DNA of 15,261 nt, taken from contig CABVAS010000019.1 of NCBI GenBank assembly GCA_902496375.1, positions 1 to 15,261 of the forward strand, read 5' to 3'. Below the pieces are notes generated by a model. The model worked only from the letters and a program-made list of their open reading frames with translations, ran no database searches and was not told where the DNA came from. The translations under genes and the position numbers were made by a program. This document shows positions 8,446-14,020 of the stretch, one piece after another. How positions within the stretch are numbered: position 1 is the stretch's first letter; the number at the start of each line of letters is the position of its first letter. Origin of the DNA: an uncultured Collinsella sp. (GTDB taxonomy: Bacteria; Actinomycetota; Coriobacteriia; Coriobacteriales; Coriobacteriaceae).

Positions 8446-8482
8446 TTGCCGCGCCGTTTCCAAGATTGCGGCGCCGTTTCCA
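8446..8482 (+). repeat. Short tandem repeat, 20-bp period
   Basis: TTGCCGCGCCGTTTCCA (8446-8462) recurs as TTGCGGCGCCGTTTCCA (8466-8482), one mismatch in 17, in the 198-bp gap between the CmpB-family gene and amt. No convincing promoter, GlnR-like or AmtR-like box was recognised in this gap. Confidence 0.5.
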
Positions 8483-8584
8483 TTCGACAACGCCGCGTTT
8501 AACAACGCCGTATCTGGTCTACACCAGTTGCCCCTCGGCCGCATTATGGGCGCCGACAACGTTCATGCGACCAAGGGAGAGCGA

Positions 8585-9862
8585 ATGTACGATACGGGAT
8601 CGACAACGTTTATGCTCATCTGCACCATGCTCGTGTTTTTAATGACACCGGGTCTGGCGTTTTTCTATGGCGGCCTGTCCAGGCGCAAAAATGTCATCAA
8701 CACCATGCTCATGTGCTTTGGCGCCATTGGTCTGGTTGGTGTGCTGTGGATTGTTGCCGGCTGGTCTCTGGCCTATGGCGGCGACGGTTCGAGTCCGTTT
8801 ATTGGAGGCCTTGACCAGCTGCTGTGCCTGCCGGTGCTCAACCAGGTGCTGCAGGCGGCCGAGGGCAATGCTGCGGACGGTGTCGTCTACCCTCAGATCA
8901 TCAACATCGCCTTCCAGATGGCATTTGCCATGATCACGGCTGCTATCGTCACGGGCAGCCTGGCCGGCCGCGTTAAGTTCGGTGCCACGACGGCCTTCCT
9001 GGGCATTTGGCTGCTCGTGGTCTATGCGCCGCTTGCTCACATGGTTTGGGGCGGCGAGGGCTCCTTTATCGGCGATATCATCGGCGCGCTCGACTTTGCC
9101 GGCGGCGACGTGGTGCACATCTCGTCTGGTCTTACGGGCCTGATTCTCTGCTTAATGCTCGGCCGTCGTCGCGGCTTTGGCATGGTGAGCTACCGTCCGC
9201 ATAACGTGCCGTTTGTGGCGCTGGGAGCCGGTCTGCTTTGGTTTGGCTGGTTTGGCTTTAACGGCGGCAGCGAGTTCAAGGCCGACGCCGTGGCGGCACT
9301 TGCCATCCTCAATACCGTGACGGCCAGCGCGGCGGGCATGGTCTCGTGGCTTGCCGTCGAGCGCGTGCACACCGGTCGACCCACGCTGGTGGGCGCCAGC
9401 ACCGGTCTGGTTGCGGGCCTTGTGGTGGTCACGCCGGGCGCGGGCTTTGTCGAGCCGTGGGCGGCGCTGGTCATGGGTCTGATCGTATCTCCCGTCTGCT
9501 ACCTGGCCATCAGCCATCTTAAGACCAAATTTGGCTACGACGATGCGCTCGACGCGTTTGGCTGCCACGGCATCGGTGGCATCCTGGGCGGCGTGCTCAC
9601 GGGGCTGTTCTGCGTGCCGGAGCTCTCGTGGACCGGTAAGGGCGGCCTGTTCTACACGGGCGATGTCTCGCTGCTCATCTCGCAGATTTTGGGCATTGTG
9701 GTGACGGTCGCTATTGTACTGGTGCTCGACTTGGTGATCGCCGCGGTGGTCAAGGCGCTGTTCCACGGCAGCCTGCGCGTGGACGAGGCCGACGAGGCGC
9801 TGGGCCTGGACGCGAGTCAACACGGCGAGAGCGCGTATCCCTCGTTCTCGGGACTTGACTAG
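8585..9862 (+). CDS. amt: Ammonium transporter Amt
   Basis: An integral membrane ammonium channel/transporter of 425 aa with 11 expected helices. AAGGGAGAG lies 3 bases before the ATG at 8585, preferred over an in-frame TTG at 8528. Characteristic segments: TPGLAFFYGGLSRRKN (21-36), the first pore Phe in NIAFQMAFA (Phe110), ALDFAGGDVVH with Asp170 and pore His178, LLWFGWFGFNGGS (218-229) and DAFGCHGIGGILGG with the second pore His328. The cytosolic tail ends in EALGLDASQHGESAY, the conserved region that couples to PII. All pore residues expected for function are present. It is followed 190 bases later by glnK, the classic amt-glnK pair, in which the PII protein plugs the channel when nitrogen is ample. 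Confidence 0.96.
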   Translation: MYDTGSTTFMLICTMLVFLMTPGLAFFYGGLSRRKNVINTMLMCFGAIGLVGVLWIVAGWSLAYGGDGSSPFIGGLDQLLCLPVLNQVLQAAEGNAADGVVYPQIINIAFQMAFAMITAAIVTGSLAGRVKFGATTAFLGIWLLVVYAPLAHMVWGGEGSFIGDIIGALDFAGGDVVHISSGLTGLILCLMLGRRRGFGMVSYRPHNVPFVALGAGLLWFGWFGFNGGSEFKADAVAALAILNTVTASAAGMVSWLAVERVHTGRPTLVGASTGLVAGLVVVTPGAGFVEPWAALVMGLIVSPVCYLAISHLKTKFGYDDALDAFGCHGIGGILGGVLTGLFCVPELSWTGKGGLFYTGDVSLLISQILGIVVTVAIVLVLDLVIAAVVKALFHGSLRVDEADEALGLDASQHGESAYPSFSGLD

Positions 9863-10007
9863 CGGCTTCCCCAGGCTCCGCACCTTGCCGTTCAATCGTC
9901 GCGCGGCTTTCCCAGGCACCCGACCTTGCCCCTCAAACCGTCGCTTGCGTACCGAAGTACGCGGCGCTCCTCTTTCGGGGCAATCTCGGGCACCTGGAAA
10001 ACCCGCG
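9863..10007. repeat. REP-like repeat cluster with a 106-bp imperfect palindrome
   Basis: A unit starting CGGCTTCCCCAGG (9863-9902) is followed by a related direct copy starting CGGCTTTCCCAGG (9904-9944) and a diverged inverted copy (to 10007). The second and third units form a palindrome at 9902-9952 and 9957-10007: two 51-bp arms, 35 of 51 positions complementary without gaps, closed by a perfect GCGTAC-CGAA-GTACGC hairpin. It fills most of the amt-glnK spacer. It could weaken read-through from amt to glnK or protect mRNA ends; no T-run follows. Confidence 0.75.
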
Positions 10008-10052
10008 TCATTGAATGGCAATTCATTTCTTTGATAAAGAGAGGAATTTACT

Positions 10053-10391
10053 ATGAAGAAAATTACGGCGATCGTTCGTGCTGAGAAGCTTGAGGTTCTT
10101 AAAGACGCGCTGTTTGCTGCCGATGTTCGCGGTATGACTATCAACCAGGTGCAGGGCTGCGGCTCACAGCATGGCTGGAAGGAATACGTGCGCGGCAACG
10201 AGTTGCTTGTCAACACGATCCCTAAGGTGCAGTTCACCCTTATCTGCGCCGATGAGCACGTCGATGGCATTGTCGACATCATCTGCAACGCCGCTCGCAC
10301 CGGAGCCGTCGGCGATGGCAAGATCTGGGTCGAGCCGGTCGAGGAAGTCATCCGCATCCGTACCGGCGAACACGGCCCCGCCGCGGTGTAG
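10053..10391 (+). CDS. glnK: PII-family nitrogen regulatory protein (GlnK)
   Basis: A trimeric signal protein of 112 aa that reads ATP/ADP and 2-oxoglutarate and gates Amt. AGAGAGGAA lies about 7 bases before the ATG. Conserved positions include Gln39, Gly41, Arg47, Glu50 and Lys58 (IPKV), the B-loop TGAVGDGKIWV (83-93) and the C-terminal IRIRTGE. The T-loop is atypical: aligned to E. coli GlnK without gaps, position 51, the Tyr that is uridylylated in proteobacteria and adenylylated in some actinobacteria, is Leu, and positions 42 and 46 are Trp and Val. Ligand sensing should be intact but tyrosine modification at 51 is impossible. It follows amt on the same strand. Confidence 0.95.
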   Translation: MKKITAIVRAEKLEVLKDALFAADVRGMTINQVQGCGSQHGWKEYVRGNELLVNTIPKVQFTLICADEHVDGIVDIICNAARTGAVGDGKIWVEPVEEVIRIRTGEHGPAAV

Positions 10392-10404
10392 AATCGACCG
10401 CCTG

Positions 10405-10458
10405 CCATCCGCAACGTTAAAATACTGCAATGAGGCACAAGACTTGCGTTGCGGATGG
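10405..10458. promoter_or_regulatory. 12-bp perfect dyad upstream of the TetR gene
   Basis: CCATCCGCAACG (10405-10416) and CGTTGCGGATGG (10447-10458) are perfect inverted repeats separated by 30 bp. The right arm ends 7 bases before the TetR ATG and includes its only SD-like bases (GGATGG). The interval carries an AT-rich TTAAAATACT stretch that could hold a -10. It may be an autoregulatory site or an mRNA hairpin covering the start. Confidence 0.5.
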
Positions 10459-10465
10459 ACAGATT

Positions 10466-11128
10466 ATGGGGCGTAATAAATATCCCGAGGAGACGGTCGC
10501 GAAGATTCTCGACGCGGCGCTGGAGCTATTCTGCGCACAGGGTTATGAGGGGACGAGCATTCAAGATATCGTCGACCGCCTCGATGGCATGACCAAGGGT
10601 GCTGTCTATCATCACTTTAAGAGCAAAGAAGAGATTTTCAACGCCGCATTTGATCGGGCAATGGCTCCGATTGTTGAGCGCCGCCGCGCGACACTCGGTG
10701 CTGGCAATATGACGGGAGCCCAAAAGCTCAAGCGACTGTACGCGCCCGAGTCTGTCGTTCCGCAAATTGAGCTATGGGCACGCATGCATCCTGCGGCAGA
10801 TCCGGTAAAAAGCTCGCGTCTACTGGCGATGCAGTACCAGGGCTCGTTCGACGAGTCGGCCGATGGCTGTCTTTTGCCAGTGATCGAGGAGGGCATCGCC
10901 GACGGCTCCATTGCGTGCAAATGCCCGCGCGAAGCGGCTGAGGCCGTATCGTTGTTGGCGAATCTTTGGCTGCTGCCGCTGTTCCGTCCGCTCGAGACCA
11001 AGGATCGAATGCTCGCTCGCGCGCAATGTTTGGCGCAGATGGCGGCCGCGGTGGGGCTCGATTTGGGTAATGAAGTGCTCCAGACAACGGCTCAGATTTG
11101 GGACGTATGGAACCGTGCTGGGTGGTAA
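10466..11128 (+). CDS. TetR/AcrR family transcriptional regulator
   Basis: A one-component repressor of 220 aa. The start at 10466 (MGRNKYPEET) fits the family; the longer frame from 10430 would add 12 non-family residues. The N-terminal HTH is clear: ILDAALELFCAQGYEGTSIQDIVDRL, then TKGAVYHHFKSKEEIF (43-58). The all-helical C-terminal domain would bind a ligand and dimerise; it is not close enough to any subfamily to name one. It stands 74 bases downstream of glnK and 100 bases upstream of the MFS gene start. Two related dyads (11130-11150 and 11195-11215) lie between it and the MFS gene, so it probably represses the exporter and is released by the exported compound. A hairpin terminator follows the gene. 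Confidence 0.9.
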   Translation: MGRNKYPEETVAKILDAALELFCAQGYEGTSIQDIVDRLDGMTKGAVYHHFKSKEEIFNAAFDRAMAPIVERRRATLGAGNMTGAQKLKRLYAPESVVPQIELWARMHPAADPVKSSRLLAMQYQGSFDESADGCLLPVIEEGIADGSIACKCPREAAEAVSLLANLWLLPLFRPLETKDRMLARAQCLAQMAAAVGLDLGNEVLQTTAQIWDVWNRAGW

Positions 11129-11129
11129 T

Positions 11130-11150
11130 ATAGATACTGACGGTATGTAA
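11130..11150. promoter_or_regulatory. Operator-like dyad 1 (diverged copy)
   Basis: Half-sites ATAGATAC (11130-11137) and GTATGTAA (11143-11150) around a 5-bp centre. It matches the perfect dyad at 11195-11215 at 17 of 21 positions and starts 65 bp before it, directly after the TetR stop codon. Confidence 0.55.
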
Positions 11151-11159
11151 TTGATTTGT

Positions 11160-11184
11160 AAGGGTAGCCACGGCTGCCCTTTTC
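11160..11184 (+). terminator. Terminator of the TetR gene
   Basis: AAGGGTAGC (11160-11168) pairs with GCTGCCCTT (11173-11181), one T.G pair, with a 4-nt loop, followed by TTC after the overlapping TTTT. It lies between the two operator-like dyads, separating TetR transcription from that of the MFS gene. Confidence 0.65.
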
Positions 11185-11194
11185 AAGTCATTAA

Positions 11195-11215
11195 ATACAT
11201 ACTAATGGTATGTAT
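11195..11215. promoter_or_regulatory. Operator-like perfect dyad before the MFS gene
   Basis: ATACATAC (11195-11202) and GTATGTAT (11208-11215) form a perfect inverted repeat around TAATG. The 21-bp size and symmetry fit a TetR-family operator. It ends 13 bases before the MFS ATG and overlaps the AT-rich region where the -10 should be, so binding would block initiation. Confidence 0.7.
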
Positions 11216-11228
11216 AGGGGGCAGGCTT

Positions 11229-12491
11229 ATGGCTGGAATGCGGAGGAGCAATGTCTCGTTGGCGCAAAAAACAGTGCGATCTATCAGGCTTTTCGGTCTT
11301 CTTGTTGCACAGCTGTGCGCGTATTCGATGTTGTCGGCACTGTGCTTTGCGTGCCCGCTTTACTTGTTCGATTGCAGCGGCTCGTCAACGTTATATGGTG
11401 CTGTCGCGGCGATAGCGTTCGTGCCGGGCGTGCTTGCGACTCCGGCTGGCGGAATCTTGGCGGATCACGGGAGACATCGCGGGGTTCTTGTGGTGCTCGG
11501 CATTGTTCTGATGGCTGCATCACTGCTGTTTATCCCCATGAAGTGTTCGCTGCCTCTTGCGGTTGTCGTGGCAGCAATGCTTTGCGTCCAATATGGCATC
11601 CAATCGCTGCTGAAACCGATGCTTCAAATTGAGACGGTGCACATGATGGGCCAAGAAAAGGTTGAGCGTGCCACAGCGTTGGTCTCGCAGGTAACCATGG
11701 CGAGCAATATCTTGGGGCCTGTAGTCGGGACGGCAGTCTATGGGTGCTTTGGTATCGATGCTCTATGCGAAACCGCGGCGTTGACGTTTGCGATGTCAGC
11801 CCTGCTGTTCGGGGGCGCACTCAAGCAAAATGCCTCATCTGGAATGACAGGGGACAGTACGACTTGCTCGACATGCCGAAGCGATTTTCGGGAGTCGATT
11901 CGGTACCTGTTTCAAAACGCATCATTGCTCGTTGTGTTTTTGCTTGCGGCTATTTTGAACCTTGCGTTAGTTGGGTTAACGATTGGTGCTCCCGTTATTG
12001 TTGCAAAGCATCTCGGAATGCAGTCATCCTTTGTTGGGATTATTGAGGTGGCTATGGGCTTAGGTGGTTTTGTCGGCAGTGGTTTGGTCGGTATTTGGCC
12101 GCATCGTTTTTCCTTCAAGGGCATATGTCGATATGTTGCGATGATTTGTTTTGGAGTCGTACCGATTATTGTCACGCTACTGAGCGGTCCTGATGAATTA
12201 GCGTTTGCCGCGCTTGCGGCCGGCTCGGCATGGGTCATGGCGTGGGCAAGCATTGCATCGGTCGGAATCGTTTCATTTGTTCAGCGGTCAGCGCCAAAGG
12301 AACTCTGCGGAAAAGTGCTGGCACTCGTTTATATGACACTTTCCTGTGCAACGCCTATTGGCCAATTGGTTTACGGGCTTGCATATGATCGATGGGCTCC
12401 GGCGATTGTATTCGCAGGCATGTTGGCGGTGCTGACGTCGACGACGGCGCTGTTTAATCGGCTGAAAAGTCGCTTATGGCGAATGTCTTAA
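11229..12491 (+). CDS. MFS transporter, probable drug/metabolite exporter
   Basis: A 420-aa major facilitator superfamily protein with about 10-12 hydrophobic helices. The ATG at 11229 follows AGGGGGCAGG; an in-frame ATG at 11151 would run across the terminator and dyad. Motif A is recognisable as GGILADHGRHRG (74-85) after the second helix, and the pattern resembles the macrolide-efflux-like MFS group. A charged/Cys-containing loop (about 199-220) separates the two halves. Codon use is visibly richer in A/T (att, ttt, gtt, gca) than in amt or the ABC operon, and TetR plus exporter form a self-contained cassette, suggesting horizontal gain. Substrate unknown; probably induced by its substrate through the TetR neighbour. 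Confidence 0.88.
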   Translation: MAGMRRSNVSLAQKTVRSIRLFGLLVAQLCAYSMLSALCFACPLYLFDCSGSSTLYGAVAAIAFVPGVLATPAGGILADHGRHRGVLVVLGIVLMAASLLFIPMKCSLPLAVVVAAMLCVQYGIQSLLKPMLQIETVHMMGQEKVERATALVSQVTMASNILGPVVGTAVYGCFGIDALCETAALTFAMSALLFGGALKQNASSGMTGDSTTCSTCRSDFRESIRYLFQNASLLVVFLLAAILNLALVGLTIGAPVIVAKHLGMQSSFVGIIEVAMGLGGFVGSGLVGIWPHRFSFKGICRYVAMICFGVVPIIVTLLSGPDELAFAALAAGSAWVMAWASIASVGIVSFVQRSAPKELCGKVLALVYMTLSCATPIGQLVYGLAYDRWAPAIVFAGMLAVLTSTTALFNRLKSRLWRMS

Positions 12492-12558
12492 GGCGCTGGG
12501 GGACCGTGAATTTGTGGAGACAGTGGCACGCCGCGCCGGGACGGCATTGTTTAGGCAT

Positions 12559-12600
12559 GCCTCTCCTTCGTCTACAATATCGTGCAGACGAAGGAGAGGC
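12559..12600. promoter_or_regulatory. 15-bp perfect dyad around a -10-like box, covering the HAD gene SD
   Basis: GCCTCTCCTTCGTCT (12559-12573) and AGACGAAGGAGAGGC (12586-12600) are perfect inverted repeats with a 12-nt loop. The loop border contains TACAAT (12573-12578), a good -10. The right arm holds GGAGAGG, the SD of the HAD gene whose ATG is at 12607. In read-through RNA the hairpin would hide the SD. As DNA it is an operator candidate. No T-run follows, so it is not a typical terminator. Confidence 0.7.
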
Positions 12601-12606
12601 GTATCC

Positions 12607-13464
12607 ATGATCAAGATGTTTGCGAGTGACTTAGACGGAACGCTGCTGAACGCCCTGCACGAGGCAGATGGGACCATCCGCCGTGCCATTCGCGAGCTGA
12701 CCGAGGCTGGCCTGCATGTGGTTCCCGCGACCGGGCGCTCGACGCTGCCGATTGGCGAGCATGGCTTTACGGGCCTGGCACTCGACGCCTGCTGCTCCAA
12801 TGGGTCCATCGTGCGCGACAGCCATGGCGAGGTGCTCAGGACCTGGACCATCGACTCGCAGATTACCGAGGAGCTGCTCAAGGAGTTTCCGGATATCTGT
12901 TTTGACTGCTCCACGCCCGATGGCATGTTCTCGAGTGGATCGTTCGAGATGCACCAGGCAGGCTTTAAAAAAGACAGTCCTATCAAGCGCATCGTGATGC
13001 GCGGTATGCGTGCACGTGGCGGGTACCACGAGGAACAGTATTTCGACCAGTCGATCGGTGACATCCTGCGCCACGATGTGTGCAAGATCAACTGTCGCGT
13101 GACCTCGCCCGAGCTGGAGCGCGACCTTAAGGCGTATTTGGCCGAGCGCTCGGACCGTGTGGTCAACGCGCCGTTTGATCCGGTGATGTTCGAGATCACG
13201 GACGTGGCGTGCAACAAGGGCGAGAGTGTGGCCTGGCTGGCGGGCTACTACGGCATTGCCGAGGACGAGGTCGCGGTTTACGGAGACGGCGGCAACGACA
13301 TTGCCATGCTCAAACGCTTCCGCCATAGCTACGCGACCAAAAACGGCAGTGACGCGGCCAAGACCGCCGCGAGCGCGACTATCGGTAGCTGCATGGCCCA
13401 CGCCGTTCCCAAACACATGCTTGCCACCATGCACAAGCAGAATTCCTGCACCGTAATCGAATAA
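12607..13464 (+). CDS. Cof-type HAD-superfamily hydrolase
   Basis: A cytoplasmic phosphatase of 285 aa in the HAD IIB (Cof/YidA) group, typically acting on sugar phosphates or cofactors. The catalytic motif ASDLDGTLL gives Asp8 and Asp10, motif II ATGRS gives Thr42, Lys204 in CNKGES is the motif III lysine, and GDGGNDIAML (226-235) binds Mg2+ through Asp227 and Asp231. A C2-type cap lies between about 80 and 190. The ATG at 12607 has SD GGAGAGG 7 bases upstream; an in-frame ATG at 12514 has none and would cross the 15-bp dyad. A slightly later ATG (12616) is possible. Monocistronic, followed by a REP-like palindrome. Specific substrate unknown. Confidence 0.92.
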   Translation: MIKMFASDLDGTLLNALHEADGTIRRAIRELTEAGLHVVPATGRSTLPIGEHGFTGLALDACCSNGSIVRDSHGEVLRTWTIDSQITEELLKEFPDICFDCSTPDGMFSSGSFEMHQAGFKKDSPIKRIVMRGMRARGGYHEEQYFDQSIGDILRHDVCKINCRVTSPELERDLKAYLAERSDRVVNAPFDPVMFEITDVACNKGESVAWLAGYYGIAEDEVAVYGDGGNDIAMLKRFRHSYATKNGSDAAKTAASATIGSCMAHAVPKHMLATMHKQNSCTVIE

Positions 13465-13493
13465 TGTGACAAAGGGACAGCCCCTTTGTCACA
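13465..13493. repeat. TGTGACAAAGGG palindrome, copy 1
   Basis: TGTGACAAAGGG (13465-13476) and CCCTTTGTCACA (13482-13493): a perfect 12-bp stem with a 5-nt loop, starting right after the HAD stop codon. A second copy lies at 13898-13931. It could serve as the HAD transcript end, although no T-run follows. Confidence 0.85.
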
Positions 13494-13526
13494 GGTGACG
13501 CTGGTCTCTTGAAATACGAACAAACA

Positions 13527-13556
13527 TTCGCATATCTAACTGCGCTTTGATAGAAT
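13527..13556 (+). promoter_or_regulatory. Promoter candidate of the 41-aa peptide gene
   Basis: TTCGCA (13527-13532), an 18-bp spacer and TAGAAT (13551-13556) preceded by TG in extended -10 position. The -35 matches 4/6 and the -10 matches 5/6. It predicts a start near 13563 and a leader of about 58 nt. Confidence 0.45.
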
Positions 13557-13585
13557 TGATACTGTTGGCGGCAGTTCCATGTGCC

Positions 13586-13620
13586 GGGCAACGCCCTCCA
13601 TCTGATGGGAGGTGATGCCC
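13586..13620 (+). promoter_or_regulatory. SD-sequestering leader hairpin of the small peptide gene
   Basis: GGGCA (13586-13590) pairs with TGCCC (13616-13620), and inside it CCTCC (13595-13599) pairs with GGAGG (13608-13612). The second arms together cover most of a very strong SD (GGGAGGTGAT, 13607-13616) up to the base before the ATG. This fold would keep translation low until opened. Confidence 0.55.
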
Positions 13621-13746
13621 ATGACCGATCTGATTGATTTCGTGAGACTTCTGACCGCTTTGGTCTCGTTCTCCACGGCGCTCGTCGGGCTTTCCGAGGC
13701 ACTCAAGCAACGTTCGAAGCAACGTAAAAGGGGTCGCCGCCGCTAA
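13621..13746 (+). CDS. Small hydrophobic-basic peptide, type I toxin-like (41 aa)
   Basis: A 41-codon gene beginning MTDLIDFVRLLTALVSF and ending in a basic tail (KQRSKQRKRGRRR), stop TAA at 13744. One membrane helix is predicted from about residue 4 to 24, followed by a strongly cationic C-terminus, the layout of small membrane toxins of the Fst/Ldr/TxpA type, though no family match was verified. The SD (GGGAGGTGAT, 4 bases from the ATG) is nearly ideal, which argues for real translation, yet it is enclosed in a leader hairpin. A minus-strand terminator overlaps its end and a minus-strand promoter faces it, suggesting a convergent antisense RNA. Alternatives: a small membrane protein unrelated to toxicity, or a leader peptide. 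Confidence 0.6.
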   Translation: MTDLIDFVRLLTALVSFSTALVGLSEALKQRSKQRKRGRRR

Positions 13747-13760
13747 GGCGTTGACCCCTT
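13726..13760 (-). terminator. Minus-strand terminator overlapping the peptide gene's 3' end
   Basis: An 8-bp perfect outer stem (13753-13760 with 13728-13735) and an inner GCC/GGC pairing, followed on the minus strand by TTTT. On the plus strand the stem is followed by AATCC rather than T residues, so it favours the minus direction. Confidence 0.55.
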
Positions 13761-13808
13761 AATCCAAGCAACGGCGCTGCCCAGCTTTCCAGAACTTGGG
13801 CTGCCGTC
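13726..13808 (-). ncRNA. Candidate antisense RNA convergent with the small peptide gene
   Basis: On the minus strand TTGTTC (13843-13838), a 17-bp spacer and TAGAAT (13820-13815) predict a start near 13808. The -10 is good (5/6) and the -35 weak (3/6). AAGGGGTC (13760-13753) pairs with GACCCCTT (13735-13728) and runs into TTTT (13729-13726), a terminator on this strand. The transcript of about 83 nt would overlap the last 21 bases of the peptide gene and its 3' UTR. It contains an internal hairpin around GCCCA/TGGGC. Confidence 0.4.
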
Positions 13809-13897
13809 GACACTATTCTACCCACGAATGACATTTTGAACAATCGGCAATGCCGCTCCAAAAGCCAGGCACAACTGGCACAACCTAGGCGGTCGCT

Positions 13898-13931
13898 GAA
13901 TGTGACAAAGGGACTGCCCTTTGTCACATTC
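13898..13931. repeat. TGTGACAAAGGG palindrome, copy 2
   Basis: GAATGTGACAAAGGG (13898-13912) and CCCTTTGTCACATTC (13917-13931): a perfect 15-bp stem with a 4-nt loop ACTG. The inner 12-bp arms equal those of copy 1 at 13465. Together the two copies enclose the 41-aa peptide locus. Same-sequence arms with different loops suggest a dispersed REP-like family. Confidence 0.85.
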
Positions 13932-13956
13932 CAAATATTGCCTTTACGTGTTGATA

Positions 13957-13967
13957 CACACGGTGTG
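13957..13967. promoter_or_regulatory. Operator-like site upstream of the second TetR gene
   Basis: CACACGGTGTG is an 11-bp palindrome next to two direct copies of TGTGCAATA (13964-13972 and 13983-13991). It lies about 55 bases before the TTG start in a promoter-like AT-rich stretch (TAATAC at 13971), so autoregulation is plausible. Confidence 0.35.
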
Positions 13968-14020
13968 CAATAATACTCGCACTGTGCAATAGCGTACAGT
14001 CTGAGTAACAAGGAGGACGC

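Noticed and set aside
8514..8527. CTGGT-CTAC-ACCAG as an operator for amt
   Set aside because: Five-bp arms are within chance expectation and match no known nitrogen regulator box that I can name.
10021..10045. Promoter for glnK from TTGAAT and a GATAAA-like -10
   Set aside because: The -10 would be only about 15 bases from the ATG and overlap the SD region; a functional leader would be too short.
9152..10438. Long minus-strand open frame (428 codons) opposite amt and glnK
   Set aside because: It crosses two well-supported plus-strand genes and the palindrome, with no family motif and no convincing SD.
12514..12606. Longer start for the HAD hydrolase at 12514
   Set aside because: It lacks an SD, would translate across the 15-bp dyad and adds residues before the conserved DLDGT N-terminus.
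13489..13722. Minus-strand 77-codon frame opposite the small peptide gene
   Set aside because: No SD, Gly/His/Arg-rich shadow composition; the opposite strand has a near-perfect SD and a membrane-peptide pattern.
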